Positions 10,643 to 20,299 of a stretch of DNA of 64,000 nucleotides are shown here, piece by piece. The number at the start of each line of letters is the position of its first letter. The first letter of the stretch is position 1. A program made the position numbers and the translations under genes. The stretch comes from Erinaceus europaeus (taxonomy: Eukaryota; Chordata; Mammalia; Eulipotyphla; Erinaceidae): the NCBI RefSeq assembly GCF_950295315.1, contig NC_080164.1:110690447-110754446 (forward strand). Reading direction: 5' to 3'. A model generated the notes under the pieces. It was not told the DNA's origin and searched no databases. It saw only the letters and a list, made by a program, of their open reading frames with translations.

Positions 10643-11037
10643 GTCTCTATATGTTTACTGTTTTTTTCAGCCACCAGGTTCCAGAAGCTAACATGAAGCC
10701 AACCGGACTTCTCTGAGCAGATGACCCCACATATGTGTCCTGGAGCCCTGCTTTCCCAGAATACCACCCCATTAAGGAATGAGACAGACAAGCTGGGAGT
10801 ATGGATCGACCAGCCGATACCCATGTTTGGCAGGGAGTCAACTACAGAAGCCAGACCTTCCACCTGTTGCACCTCAGATGACCCTGGGTCCATACTCCCA
10901 GAGGGATATAGAACAGTAAAGCTATCAGGGGAGGAGATGGGATATGGAGTTCTGGTGTTGGGAATTGTGTGAAGTTGTACCCCTCTTATCCTATAGTTTT
11001 TGTCAGTGTTTCCTTTTTAGAAATTAAAATAAAAAAA
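10643..11037 (+). mobile_element. LINE-1 long-3'UTR distal fragment
   Basis: Contains TTCAGCCACCAGGTTCCAG, TGTGTCCTGGAGC, GGGAGTATGGATCGACCAG, ACTCCCAGAGGGATA and CCCCTCTTATCCTATAG, and ends in an AATAAAAAAAAA tail at about 11024-11037. It forms one rearranged insertion with 10455-10642. Confidence 0.88.
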
Positions 11038-11059
11038 AAGTCTGGAAAGAAAAAGAAAA

Positions 11060-11362
11060 TGAAATTGTCTCCTTTGCATCTTCATGGCTGAAACTTGATG
11101 ATATTAAGCTCAGTGAGATAAGACAAAAAGGGAATGAATATCAGATGATCTCTCTTATTAGTGGAACTTAAGCAAATATGAGAAGGGAGAGGACAAAGCA
11201 AAACATGGACTGGACATGGTATATTGCACCAAAGCAAACCACTCAGGGGAAGGAAGGCATCAGGAGAGGATAAAAACTTTGGGGGCCTGGCATATAATGA
11301 AATTGTATGAATATGTCAATGACTGTTCCGTAAAACATTAACACCATCAAAAAAAAAAAAGA
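11060..11362 (+). mobile_element. LINE-1 3' end, old short-3'UTR type
   Basis: ORF2 end and short 3' UTR of an older L1: AAGCTCAGTGAGATAAGAC, TCAGATGATCTCTCTTATTAG, TATTGCACCAAAGCAAACCAC, ending in AACATTAACACCATC and poly(A) at 11350-11361. Confidence 0.75.
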
Positions 11363-11689
11363 ATTACAATTGGAAAGAAAAAAAAAACCCTCCCAGATTC
11401 TCTGTCCTCCTCTCTGGTAGGGTGAGGTACAAAGAGCAGGGTGGTCTCCTCGCTCAGTAGACGAGGTAGTTCATAGCAGATCTGCAATGACTTTGGAAAG
11501 CCTGGAACAGAGACAAGAGAGGACAGGAGAGAACAGGAGTGACAGCAGAGAATGAGAGGGCATTGTCGCCCCCTCATTCATGGCCCAACCCAGTTTGGGC
11601 CACCACATGAACATGTTTGTACAGAATCTGGCTGGCTGTGCACAGAGGAACCCAGAGAAAAACCCTTCTCTAAGGATATTGTTTTTTTC
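11363..11689. other. Unassigned intergenic DNA
   Basis: Moderate GC and purine-rich around 11505-11560. No recognised family and no coding evidence. Confidence 0.4.
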
Positions 11690-11890
11690 AGTCTTCTCTT
11701 TATTTGATAGAGCAGAAAGAAATTGAGATGGGAGGGGCAGGTAAAGAGGGGGGGAGAAAGAGAGAGCCCTGCAGCACTGATTTGCCAATTTTGAAGCCTT
11801 TTCCCTACAAGTCGGTACTGGGGGCTTCAACTCAGATCCTAGTGCATGGGAATGTGTGCACTGAACAGGGTGTGCCACCGGCCCAGCTCT
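11690..11890 (-). mobile_element. tRNA-derived SINE, type B
   Basis: Minus-strand copy: TCTTTATTTGATAGAGCAGAAAGAAATTGAG tail side, GGGGGCTTCAACTCAGATCC B-box region, and a head ending GGTGTGCCACCGGCCCAGC. Confidence 0.82.
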
Positions 11891-11999
11891 TCTGCTGATA
11901 CACCTCATCAGGGAGGCTGGCAGCTACACACCCAGCCCTTCCATTGCTGATGTCTTCAACCAAGGACTACAGGCTGAGGTTTTGCCCTGCTTTACTCTT

Positions 12000-12163
12000 T
12001 GAACAGATTTATTTCATTAACCTGGCAGAAACCATATGCAGCATTTTTGCCACTGTACTACAAAGCTTCCCCCCCTCCCCCACAGATGGGACCTAGGCTT
12101 GAACCATGGTCCTTGCCCATAGTCAAGCGTGTGCTCTCCTGGGTGTGCCCCAGCTGGCCCTGC
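12000..12163 (-). mobile_element. Degenerate SINE remnant
   Basis: The head half is recognisable in minus sense (CCAGCTGGGGCACACCCAGG, then CTTGACTATGGGCAAGGACC and TTCAAGCC). The tail half is badly decayed. Confidence 0.6.
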
Positions 12164-12370
12164 AAATCATCATCTTTGAATACTCGAGGATGAAATGACT
12201 CTTTGAAGGGTAACTCCTGGGGGCAGTGGATTTTACCTAAGGGGTGTCTGGGAAACATTGCACAGGTCCTTCCTCCCTCGCTTAGAATGGAGTCAGGACT
12301 ATTTAGCGCCATCAGCAGGCAGCTCTTTCAAGCTCCTCCCCCTGAAGAGCAACTGCACCAACATTGTGAA

Positions 12371-12475
12371 CCAATGAGATGCCACTGCAGCTCAAACCTA
12401 TCTGAGATTGGTCCACAGCGAGCCACACCCTCAGCAGGAGATTGTGATGTCATGTCCACTGAACCTTATATAAGG
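12371..12475 (+). promoter_or_regulatory. Candidate compact pol II promoter upstream of kinase pseudogene 1
   Basis: Within 105 bases there is a forward CCAAT (12371-12375), a reverse CCAAT (ATTGG, 12407-12411), a CRE half-palindrome-like TGATGTCA (12445-12452) and TATATAA (12467-12473). The order and spacing (CRE about 15 bases 5' of the TATA) are those of a classic TATA promoter and would start transcription near 12500. It faces the kinase copy that begins at 13038. CRE plus TATA is typical of spermatid genes driven by CREM (established for that class). That this promoter is active, or belongs to the kinase, is inference. Confidence 0.5.
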
Positions 12476-12554
12476 CCCTGAGCAGGCTGAGCCTTTGGTC
12501 TTGATCACTCAGGAAACTGTCATAGTGACCTGCAGTTGACCGGGACTAGAGCAA

Positions 12555-12815
12555 GCTCACCTTCGCACCACCACTTCTACTCTGCACCTACCTGTCTCCA
12601 CTCTTCTCTTTCTTCCTCTATCTCCACCTCTCTCCCTTCCCTCTCTTTCTTTTCTGTCCCCTTACCCTCCTCTCCCTACCTCCCTTCCCTTCCCACCCCA
12701 ACCTCTCCTTCCCCTCTCCCTCCTCTCTATTCCTCCACCTCCTGCCCCCTCCCTCTTTCCTCTTCTCTCCTTCCTCCATCCTGCTCTCTTCTCCCCTCTG
12801 CTCCTTCTCCCTTGC
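12555..12815 (+). repeat. Homopyrimidine-rich tract
   Basis: About 260 bases composed almost wholly of C and T with scattered A (CTCC, TTCC, CCCT blocks) between the candidate promoter and the kinase start. If transcribed it would be a polypyrimidine-rich 5' leader. The 97-codon Ser/Pro/Leu frame across it is an artefact of composition. Confidence 0.8.
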
Positions 12816-13037
12816 TCATATTTATGTAGATAGCTGTATATATGTTTGTTTTTGAGTAGAGTTTAGCTGTTTATACGTATTTGGGGGTGGGGTGGATGGT
12901 TATCGTATTAGTTATAGTTATTATTGTTGTTGTGGGATATTAGATTCAGTGGGTGGGGGTAGTTCTTGGGTTCTTGGGTTAGTGTTAGATTCCTCTCCCT
13001 TAGCCTTTATTTAGAAAGAGCAGACAGGGCTCTCACT

Positions 13038-14184
13038 ATGCCAGCTCCTGTGAGGCCTGGCAGTCAGTGGTAGACATTGGGCAACTATGGTGGCCTACAA
13101 GTGACAGCTGACCTGCTTGTAGGTCACCATAGGCTGAATGGGGCCCAGGTCAAGATCTGGGAGGTTGACAAGAGTCAACTGCCTGATTGGTCCAGCAACT
13201 CCTACAGGGGCTAGAGGTGCTGGGGACCTTCCAGCACCCCAACGTCCTGAGTCTCCTGGGTGTGGTGGAGGAGGCCCACTGCATCCTTGTAGTGGAGGAG
13301 CTGGCCCAGGGGCAGGACCTGTCCACAGTCCTGCTCCAGTACCACCTTCTGGCCTAGGCCAAGGCCCGCAGCCTGCTGAGGCAGGTCACCTTTGCAGTCC
13401 AGTGCTGCCACCGCCAGGATCTCACCCTCGGGGACCTGAAGGCCAAGGATGTGCTGGTGACTGAGGAGGGGAGAATGAAGCTCTCCATCGTGGAGGCGCT
13501 GATGGGCAGTGTGGGAGTGGCTCTGGACATGGCTTGGGGGCAGCACATATTCATGGCCCCTCAACCGCCAGTGACCTCTGGTGCCTGGGAGTCCTCCTCT
13601 ACCAGATGACTAGGAACCCTCCCCTTCCTTGGGAAATACTTCAAGGTGGAGAAGGACAAAGTCCGGCGAGGGTCCCTCCACATTCCCTATTCCACCCCCT
13701 TTATCTTATGCCACCTCCTCAGCAGACTACTCCACCAGGACCCCGGGCAGCGGGGCACTGCCCAGGACATCCTGAGGCACCCTTGGACCTCACACCAAGA
13801 ATCTGTTATGATCACAGTGAGGCCCAAAGGGTGCCTCCAGGAGGAGGATGGTCCAAGGTGTCCCACAGAATCTGGCTCTCCAGTAAGACTCCAATGCAAA
13901 GTGAATGTAGCATGGAAGAAGACACAGAGATGGAGCCCCAGCCTGGGGTGGAGTCTTCAACAGTAGCAACCCCAAAAGACTGCAGCTCAGTCCTTACTCC
14001 AACTACAGAACATCCAGATCCAATGCCCCAGAGCTTCCCTCCCTCATCACCTCCACCCAGCCAATCCAGCCTCACCCCTCCATGGGAGGGGACCCGGGAA
14101 GTCCGGGAAGCAGCTGGGCAGCCTCCCAGAGCCACTGCAACACCCAGTTCATCTGCCCGATTTCGGAGGAGAGAGCTCTACTGA
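13038..14184 (+). pseudogene. Decayed intronless CAMK/MARK-like protein kinase, copy 1
   Basis: The likely original start is the ATG at 13038. Translation across frames shows a protein kinase of the MARK/SIK/sperm-motility-kinase type in the right order: GNY near 13078, GHHRLNGAQVKIWEVDKSQL (beta3 region) at ~13120-13190, HPNVLSLLGVVEEAH at ~13235, VVEELAQGQDL, AVQCCHRQDLTLGDLKAKD (catalytic loop) at ~13395, MKLSIVEALMG where DFG should be, MAPQ at ~13553 for APE, SDLWCLGVLLYQMTRNP at ~13570, and QDILRHPW near 13768 at the end of the C-lobe. Then comes a Ser/Pro-rich tail ending with TGA at 14184. HRD has become LGD and DFG is lost. There is an in-frame TAG at 13355 and a frameshift after MTRNP. 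The glycine loop is missing. No introns interrupt the domain, so it is either a retrocopy or comes from an intronless family. A catalytically active product is excluded. Confidence 0.8.
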
Positions 14185-14404
14185 GCCATACCGTACCTCC
14201 TCTGCTTCCCCTTGCTGCTCAGCAATAAGGTTGCTCCCAAGTAGCCAACACCCCAGTGCAGAAGATGGGTCCCCTCCCACAGGCCCCTTTGGAATCCTTC
14301 CCAGCCACTTCAATGCAGTGAGGAGACCAGGACTGAATGCTAGCCCCAATATATGTTGATAATGCTGGACTTTGAAATCTAGATTTTTATTTTGTATTTA
14401 TTTT
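14185..14404. other. Downstream flank of kinase copy 1
   Basis: Possible old 3' UTR, with no clear AATAAA plus poly(A). The T/A-rich run at 14380-14420 belongs to the tail of the next L1 fragment. Confidence 0.4.
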
Positions 14405-14925
14405 TATTTTATTTTTTTAAATTTTTTATTTAAGAAAGGATTAATGAACAAAAACATAAGGTAGGAGGGGTACAACTCCACACAATTCCCACCACCCAAT
14501 CTCCATAACCCACACCCTCCCATGATAGCTTTCCCATTCTCTAGCCCTCTGGGAGCATGGACCCAGGGTCATTGAGGGTTGCAGAAGGTGGAAGGTCTGG
14601 CTTCTGTAATTGCTTCCCCGCTGAACATGGGCGTTGACTGGTCGGTCCATACTCCCAGTCTGCCTCTCTCTTTCCCTAGTAGGGTGTGTCTGGGGAAGCA
14701 GAGCTCCAGGACACATTGGTGGGGTCTTCAATCCAGGGAAGCCTGGCCAGCATCCTGGTGGCATCTGGAACCTGGTGATTGAAAAGAGAGTTAACATACG
14801 AAGCCAAACAATTTGTTGAGCAATCATGGATCCCAAGCTTGGTATAGTGGAGAGGAAGTGTTAGGGAGGTACTCACTGTAAACTCTAATGTAATTCTGCT
14901 TTCCGGTATATATTTTGCAGTAGTT
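14405..14925 (-). mobile_element. LINE-1 long-3'UTR fragment
   Basis: Minus-strand UTR-only copy. The poly(T) side is at 14405-14435, followed by CATAAGGTAGGAGGGGTACAA, CCTCTGGGAGCATGGACCC, TTGCAGAAGGTGGAAGG, CTGGAACCTGGTGATTG and, at the far end, GGTACTCACTGTAAACTC. No ORF2 remains. Confidence 0.88.
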
Positions 14926-15203
14926 TATATATTTCATATTTTTATTTTAGTAAATTGTTAAATCGCTGATGGTTTGAAAAATCATCTCTTTGTTCTGTGT
15001 GTGTCAGGCCCATATGAGACTTGGGTGACGGGACAGGTGGTGTGTGGGTGGCAATGGCCTTTGAATAGTTATCTTGGGGATTCTGTGGTGCCACTGGGTT
15101 TACAAAGAGCAGTCTGGGAGCCACGTTGCAAGGCAAGAGGCAATAATGGTGTGATATGACCACACTTCTCAGGTGGATGTTGATCCATTGCAGACTAAAT
15201 TCT
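14926..15203. other. Unassigned intergenic DNA
   Basis: No family recognised and no coding evidence. Confidence 0.4.
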
Positions 15204-15780
15204 TTTTTTTAAATTTTTATAAAATTGAAGTATTGGCAAGACCGTAGGATAACAGGGGTACAATTCTACATAGTTACTACCACCAAAACTCCATATCCCA
15301 TCCCCTCTGTTGTTAGCATTCCTATTATTTATCCCTCTGGGAGTGGATTATTATGGGGTTTAGAAGGTGGAATGTCTGGCTTCTGTAATTGCTTTCCCTC
15401 TGAACATGGGTGTTGGTAGGTCAAAGGGTACTCCCAACCTGTCTCTTTCTTTCCCTAGTGGAGCAGGGCTCAGGGGAGGAAGGGATCCAGGACACACTGG
15501 TGGGGTTGTCTGCCCAGGGAAGTCAGGCTGGCATCATGGTAGTATCTGGAACTTGGTGGCTGAAAAAAAAGTTAAGGTATAAAGTAGAACAAATTGATGG
15601 TGAGTCATGAACCTAAAGGCAAGAATATTGCAGATAAAAATTTTTGGTTTCTAATTTGGAAAAAGCTAATAGGTCTCTTTTAGGTATATTCCATGGGGCC
15701 ATAGTTTACTAGTTTTTTCCTGGGCCTGACATCTAGTACACAGGTGGACTCAAGTTCTTGTCTGGGGAGATGGTGAATTC
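15204..15780 (-). mobile_element. LINE-1 long-3'UTR fragment
   Basis: Second minus-strand UTR-only copy between the two kinase pseudogenes. It shows CCGTAGGATAACAGGGGTACAA, GGAATGTCTGGCTTCTG, CATCTGGAACTTGGTGGCTG, and then the CCATGGGGCCATAGTTTACTAG block of the alternative 3' UTR branch that also occurs at 47.5 and 56.3 kb. Confidence 0.83.
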
Positions 15781-16162
15781 TAACCCCTTGTGTGATGGTT
15801 GACCTCACATATGAAGGCAGGGCTGGGAGAGGGGGCTGAAAGGCTGAGTTTTCTGACAGGAATGTCAGAGCAGGGCCTTAGCTCCCCCTCAAGAGAGGGA
15901 TCCCTGATGCCTGGGTCTGTCCACAAGAAGCAGATAGAATGTCACAGAAGGGGAGATTGACCACAGGGAATGTGGGTGCTGGGCCAGCTCCCCTCATGTC
16001 CATAAGCATTTCCACTGTCTATTTGGTTCTGTGTCTCCAAATTTTACAAAACAAAAACATATTGAGCCTCAAGTCAGCAAAGAAGCCTGCTTCACTGAGC
16101 TGCAGAACCCAGACTTCTGCTTCCTTCACCAGCTGCCTTGGTAAGAGTAGTGCTATCTCACC
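15781..16162. other. Unassigned DNA upstream of kinase copy 2
   Basis: No recognised repeat. I do not see the TATA/CRE cluster of copy 1 repeated here, so the duplicated unit (or independent retrocopy) seems to begin only just upstream of the ATG. Confidence 0.4.
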
Positions 16163-17115
16163 ATGATAGCTTCAGTGGGGCAGTAGTTCCCCTGTCCCTC
16201 TTGGACAACTAGGTGACCTATAATCAGTAGACTCTGGGATGCATCGAGGTCACCATAGGCTGGCTGGTCCCAGTTAAGATTAAGTTTGCAGACCAGAATC
16301 TTCTGACCCAGCTCTAACTCCAGTACTTCCTCCAGGAGCTCTTAGAGGTGCTGGGGACATTCTGGCACCCCAACATCCTGAGGCTCCTGGAAGTGGCAGA
16401 GGAGGCCTACTACATCCTGGTGGAGCAGGAGCTGGTCAGGGGAGAAAGAGGTAGCCATCAGGGTGAGACCTGCAGTGTGCAGACAAAGAGGCAGGGGGTC
16501 CCCCAGGTCATCTCCTCTGAGGGGTCCCTTGAGGAGAACCGAGACTGAACCTTTCCAGCTGGGGCTGGATGAGGAAGCCCTGGGTCAGAGCTGGAGATGG
16601 AGCCTGAGTAGAGTCTGAGCTCTCCAGCTTCGAGATGGTCACCTTCCAGCAGAACCTGGAGGATTAACAACACCCTGACCAGACCTTCTGTGAACCCCAG
16701 AAGACAAAAACTCAACCCCCAGTATGGCCTGATCACATAAGAAGCTCATATCAACACAGAAAGGTCCACAAATGTTCAACATCCTAGAACCTCACGCTCA
16801 AACCCAAGGAGGGCTCAGACTCCCAGGATAGCGAAGATTACAAGGATGGTTGACAAGTCCAAGGAAGGTTCAGATTCCCAGGATCACTCAAATCAGCAGC
16901 AAACTACCCAGGATGAAGGCTCAGCCCCTGAACCAACACTCAACCCACCAGAGCTGCCTTCCCTCTATGACTGCTCCTAGGCTTTCAACCTCCCCACACT
17001 CCCTTGGTGGGAATCCCAGAAGACAGGGAAACAGCCTCCCAGAGCCACTGCACCAACCACCACCCCCACTTCTGGCACCCTTCAGAAAGCACCAATGTTG
17101 GGAGATTGTGAGGAT
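16163..17115 (+). pseudogene. Decayed CAMK/MARK-like protein kinase, copy 2, catalytic core deleted
   Basis: Collinear with copy 1 from an ATG at 16163: GACAACTA (GNY region) at ~16207, GGTCACCATAGGCTGG (GHHRL) at ~16249, then LEVLGTFWHPNILRLLEVAE from 16345 and YYILVEQELVRG to ~16440. After this the catalytic loop, DFG, APE and C-lobe segments of copy 1 are absent. Sequence resumes with the acidic MEPE-type linker near 16597 and the Ser/Pro tail (CAGCCTCCCAGAGCCACTGC at 17031, also at 14118 in copy 1). A direct repeat (GCTCAGACTCCCAGGAT and GTTCAGATTCCCAGGAT) lies in the tail at 16810-16880. Stops and frameshifts abound. It shows a second copy of the gene existed at the locus. Confidence 0.72.
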
Positions 17116-17129
17116 GTGGTTGAGCCTGA

Positions 17130-18686
17130 CAAGGCTTGACTCGAAACAATTAGAGAAATTAAAGCTGAAATAGCTGAGTATAAAGGCTAACTAGCAGAAC
17201 AAGCTAATACTATAACTGAACTGAAGAAAGAAGCTGAGAGAAGGGAAATCAGATTAACAGAAGCAGAAAAAAGAATTAGTCAGACAGAGGATGAGCTAGA
17301 GAAAACTAAGACAGAAGTAAAAGAGCTCAAATAGAGATTGAGAGACACTGAAAACAACAACAGAGACTATGGGATTATCTCAAAAGAAGTAACATTCATA
17401 TAATTGGCCAACTAGAGGAAGAAAGAGAGGAAGGGGAAGTAAATATTCTAGAGGAAGAAAACTGTCCTGACCTGAACAACAGAAAGGACATCAAGATTCA
17501 AGAGGCCCAGAGAGTCCCAAACAGAATCAACCCAGACCTGAAGACACCAAGACACATCAAAGTTACAATGAAAAGAAGCAAGGATAAAGAAAGGATCCTA
17601 AAGGCTGCAAGGGAAAAACAAAAAGTCACAAACAGGGGAACACCCATTAGACTATCAGAGACTTCTCCACTCAAACTATAAAAGCCAGGAGAGAATGGCA
17701 ACATATTTATCGAGCCCTGAATGAAAAAGGGTTTCAACCAAGGATAATATATCCTGCTAGACATTCATTCAAACTAGATGGAGGTATCAAAACCTTCTCA
17801 GACAGACAACAGTTAAAGGAGGCAACCATCACCAAACCTTCCCTGAAAGAGGTACTTAAAGGACTCTTATAAACAAGAACATCACTATAATACTTGCACT
17901 ATATCAGAGCAAATAAAAAATTGTTGAATAATGGCACTACAGTATATTCAATCTAAAATATCAGTTAATGTCAATGGATTAAATTCACCCATCAAAAGGC
18001 ACAGAGTGGGAGAATGGATCAGAAAACACAAGCCAACCATATGCTGCTTGCAAGAATCCCACTTGACCCAACAAGACAAACACACACTTAAAGTGAAAGG
18101 ATGGAAAACTATCATACAGGCTAATGGACCACACAAAAAGGCAGGAACAGCCATTCTCATCTCTGACACAATAGACTTTAAATTAAGTAAAGTAATAAAA
18201 GATAGGCAAGGCCATTACATAATGAGTAGAGAATCAATCAACCAAGAAGGTTTAACAATTATTAACATCTATGCACCCAATGAGGGACCATCTAAATACA
18301 TCACACACATATTGAAAGAATTTAAAAAATATATCAATAGTAATACAATAATAGTGGGGGACTTCAACATCCCACTCACACTTAGATCAATAAAGCAGAG
18401 AATAAACAAAGAAACAAGAGAATTAAATGAAGATATGGACAGACTAGACCTCCTGGACATTTTCACAGTCCTTCACCCCCCAAAACTGGAATACACATTC
18501 TTTTCAAATCCACACAGCACATCCTCAAGGATAGACCACATATTAGGCCACAAAGACAGTATCAACAAATTCAAGGACATTGAAATCATCCCAGAGATCT
18601 GAAAGTGGGGATTGTGTGGAGTTGTACCCCTCTTATCCTATGGTTTTGTCAATGTATCTTTTTTATAAATAAAAATTTAAAAATAA
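17130..18686 (+). mobile_element. LINE-1, 5'-truncated and internally deleted
   Basis: Starts in ORF1 (AATTAGAGAAATTAAAGCTGAA, matching 40.95 kb), runs through the coiled-coil and RRM-CTD region of ORF1 to about 17870 with frameshifts, then ORF2 from 17931. At about 18598 the sequence jumps from the end of the endonuclease domain straight to the last ~75 bases of the 3' UTR (GATTGTGTGGAGTTGTACCC) and an A-rich tail. It lies at the 3' edge of kinase copy 2. Confidence 0.88.
17931..18602 (+). pseudogene. LINE-1 ORF2 endonuclease domain, open frame ending at the deletion
   Basis: An uninterrupted 223-codon frame from the ORF2 start. It is an apurinic-type L1 endonuclease: SVNVNGLNSP (metal-binding Asn region) near the start, CCLQESHLT (catalytic Glu), GDFNIP (catalytic Asp/Asn), TFFSNPHSTSSRIDHILG (Asp in RIDH). 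The frame reaches a stop one codon beyond the deletion joint, so the final SDH motif with the catalytic His, the reverse transcriptase and the C-terminal region are all absent. The long intact frame suggests a young element; the missing His makes activity unlikely. Confidence 0.8.
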
Positions 18687-19780
18687 TGAATGGGTAAATA
18701 CCTCACAACATATCTTCAAGAACACCTAGAGATAATCACAGGCAGTAAGGGGTCATCTGTAGCTGTTAAACATTTATGTCACCAGGTTGTATGTGTACAC
18801 ATAACATTGCATATATGAGCATGAATGCATGTTGGCATGATTATTATCTACGTCCCCAAAGGTTGGGAGACATGTTCTTTACAAGTCTGTTTCCCCCATT
18901 CTGCTGCCACTTCACGAACTGATGAGACAGTGGGTTCTGTTTCATCCCAGTCCAGAAAGCATGTGGCATCAGACTGGATGTGAATCAGCAGATTCTCTGA
19001 GTCCTTTCTATCAGAAGGTGCACCTGAAGTCAATGGGGTCTGGTGGGTCCAGTCCCAGACAAGTGCCAGCTGGGCTCCCCAGTGCTCATGGGTGAGCGGC
19101 ACCCTGATTCTCCAGGGGTAGCAGGGTAGAGTTCTCATGTTGACTGTGCTATTTGGGGCCCCTCTCTGTGCTTAAGGCACAGAAAGGTTTACAACCCCCT
19201 GGATGAGTGGCAGTTGGCCCTGGCTCTGAGAAGGCAGCTTGTGGTGGTAGGGAGGGATAACACCCAGAATTCCTCTTTTCTCAGGACCTGTGTCCTGCTT
19301 AGGACAGATTTTACTCCAGTAACTTCCCTCTAGGTTTCTGTTTTGAGATATTGTTTTGGTTTGTTAATTTTTTGGGGGGTGGGAGTGGGTAGCAGTAGTT
19401 ATTGCTGTTGTTGAGGTATTTCTGCTTCTTTTACTTTTGCCCTTTAAAGCTATTTTAGTTTGCAAAGTTTGTGCAATCATAACATTGTGTTATTGTCAGA
19501 ACTGGAATGATTTTCTAGGCTTTTCCAGAAATCAAATCAGCTTATTTGACATAAGTGGAGAAGAATTTATTTAATGGTCACTTTGATGAGAAATAGTTAT
19601 TCATTCAGGAATACTATTCTACCACCCAATATTTTTCTTTTTCTGTAACTGGCAAGGATCATTGCATTACCTTCAGGTGTACCACATAGTGCTTAGTATT
19701 CTGCTGATAGAGTGAACTAATTCTGACAATAGAGCTAATTGCTCCTGAACACAATGTACAGTTCATGTCCCTCCCCTTAG
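18687..19780. other. Unassigned ~1.1 kb, partly GC-moderate
   Basis: No repeat recognised. A minus-strand 96-codon frame spans 18848-19138, with no domain or family that I recognise. I see no promoter, splice pattern or tail to support a gene. Confidence 0.4.
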
Positions 19781-19935
19781 CAGCAGCACGGCTCACCCAG
19801 ATAGTGCACATGCTTAGCCAAGCATAAGGCCAGGCTTCACACCACCAGACAGCTCAGGTGAGAGTCCCACCACACAGTGCTAGAGGATGCATCAGTGCTG
19901 TGGACTCTCTCTCTCTCTTTCTCGCTTGCTCTGTT
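19781..19935 (+). mobile_element. Old diverged SINE
   Basis: The head-like ACCCAGATAGTGCACATGC and B-box-like GAGAGTCCCACC, with a CTCTCTCTCTCTTTCTC body, fit a diverged member of the tRNA-SINE superfamily. Assignment is tentative. Confidence 0.45.
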
Positions 19936-19949
19936 CTGAAAAAGTCATC

Positions 19950-20145
19950 ACAGTGGCCAGGTAATGCTGCACCTGGTTAAGTGCACATGCTGGAGTGTGC
20001 AAGGACTCAGTTTCAAGTCCCTGTTCTCCAAGTGCAGGGGGAAAGCTTTATGAGTGATGAAGTAGAGCTGCAGGTGTCTGTTTCTCTCTCTTCCCTCTTA
20101 AATTCTGTCATCTTGATCCACTAATAACTGAAATATAAAAAAAGG
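19950..20145 (+). mobile_element. tRNA-derived SINE, type B
   Basis: CACCTGGTTAAGTGCACATG head, GTTTCAAGTCCC B box, GAAAGCTTTATGAGTGATG and GAGCTGCAGGTGTCTG body, pyrimidine tract, short A-rich end. Confidence 0.88.
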
Positions 20146-20299
20146 TAACACAGACACCCAACACATGATAAAAATTGATGTGATTTATCTGGCTATCTCT
20201 AGCTAATAAATAAATAAAGATAACAAAATAATGTTATAAAATATCTCTCTGTATTGATATAAATATATCAATACAGCAATGTACAGATTTAAAAATTAT

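Noticed and set aside
12536..12829. 97-codon Ser/Pro/Leu frame
   Set aside because: Translation of the homopyrimidine tract; no start context or family.
18580..18620. Splicing as the cause of the L1 joint at 18598
   Set aside because: No GT donor or AG acceptor fits the joint, while ATCT microhomology does.
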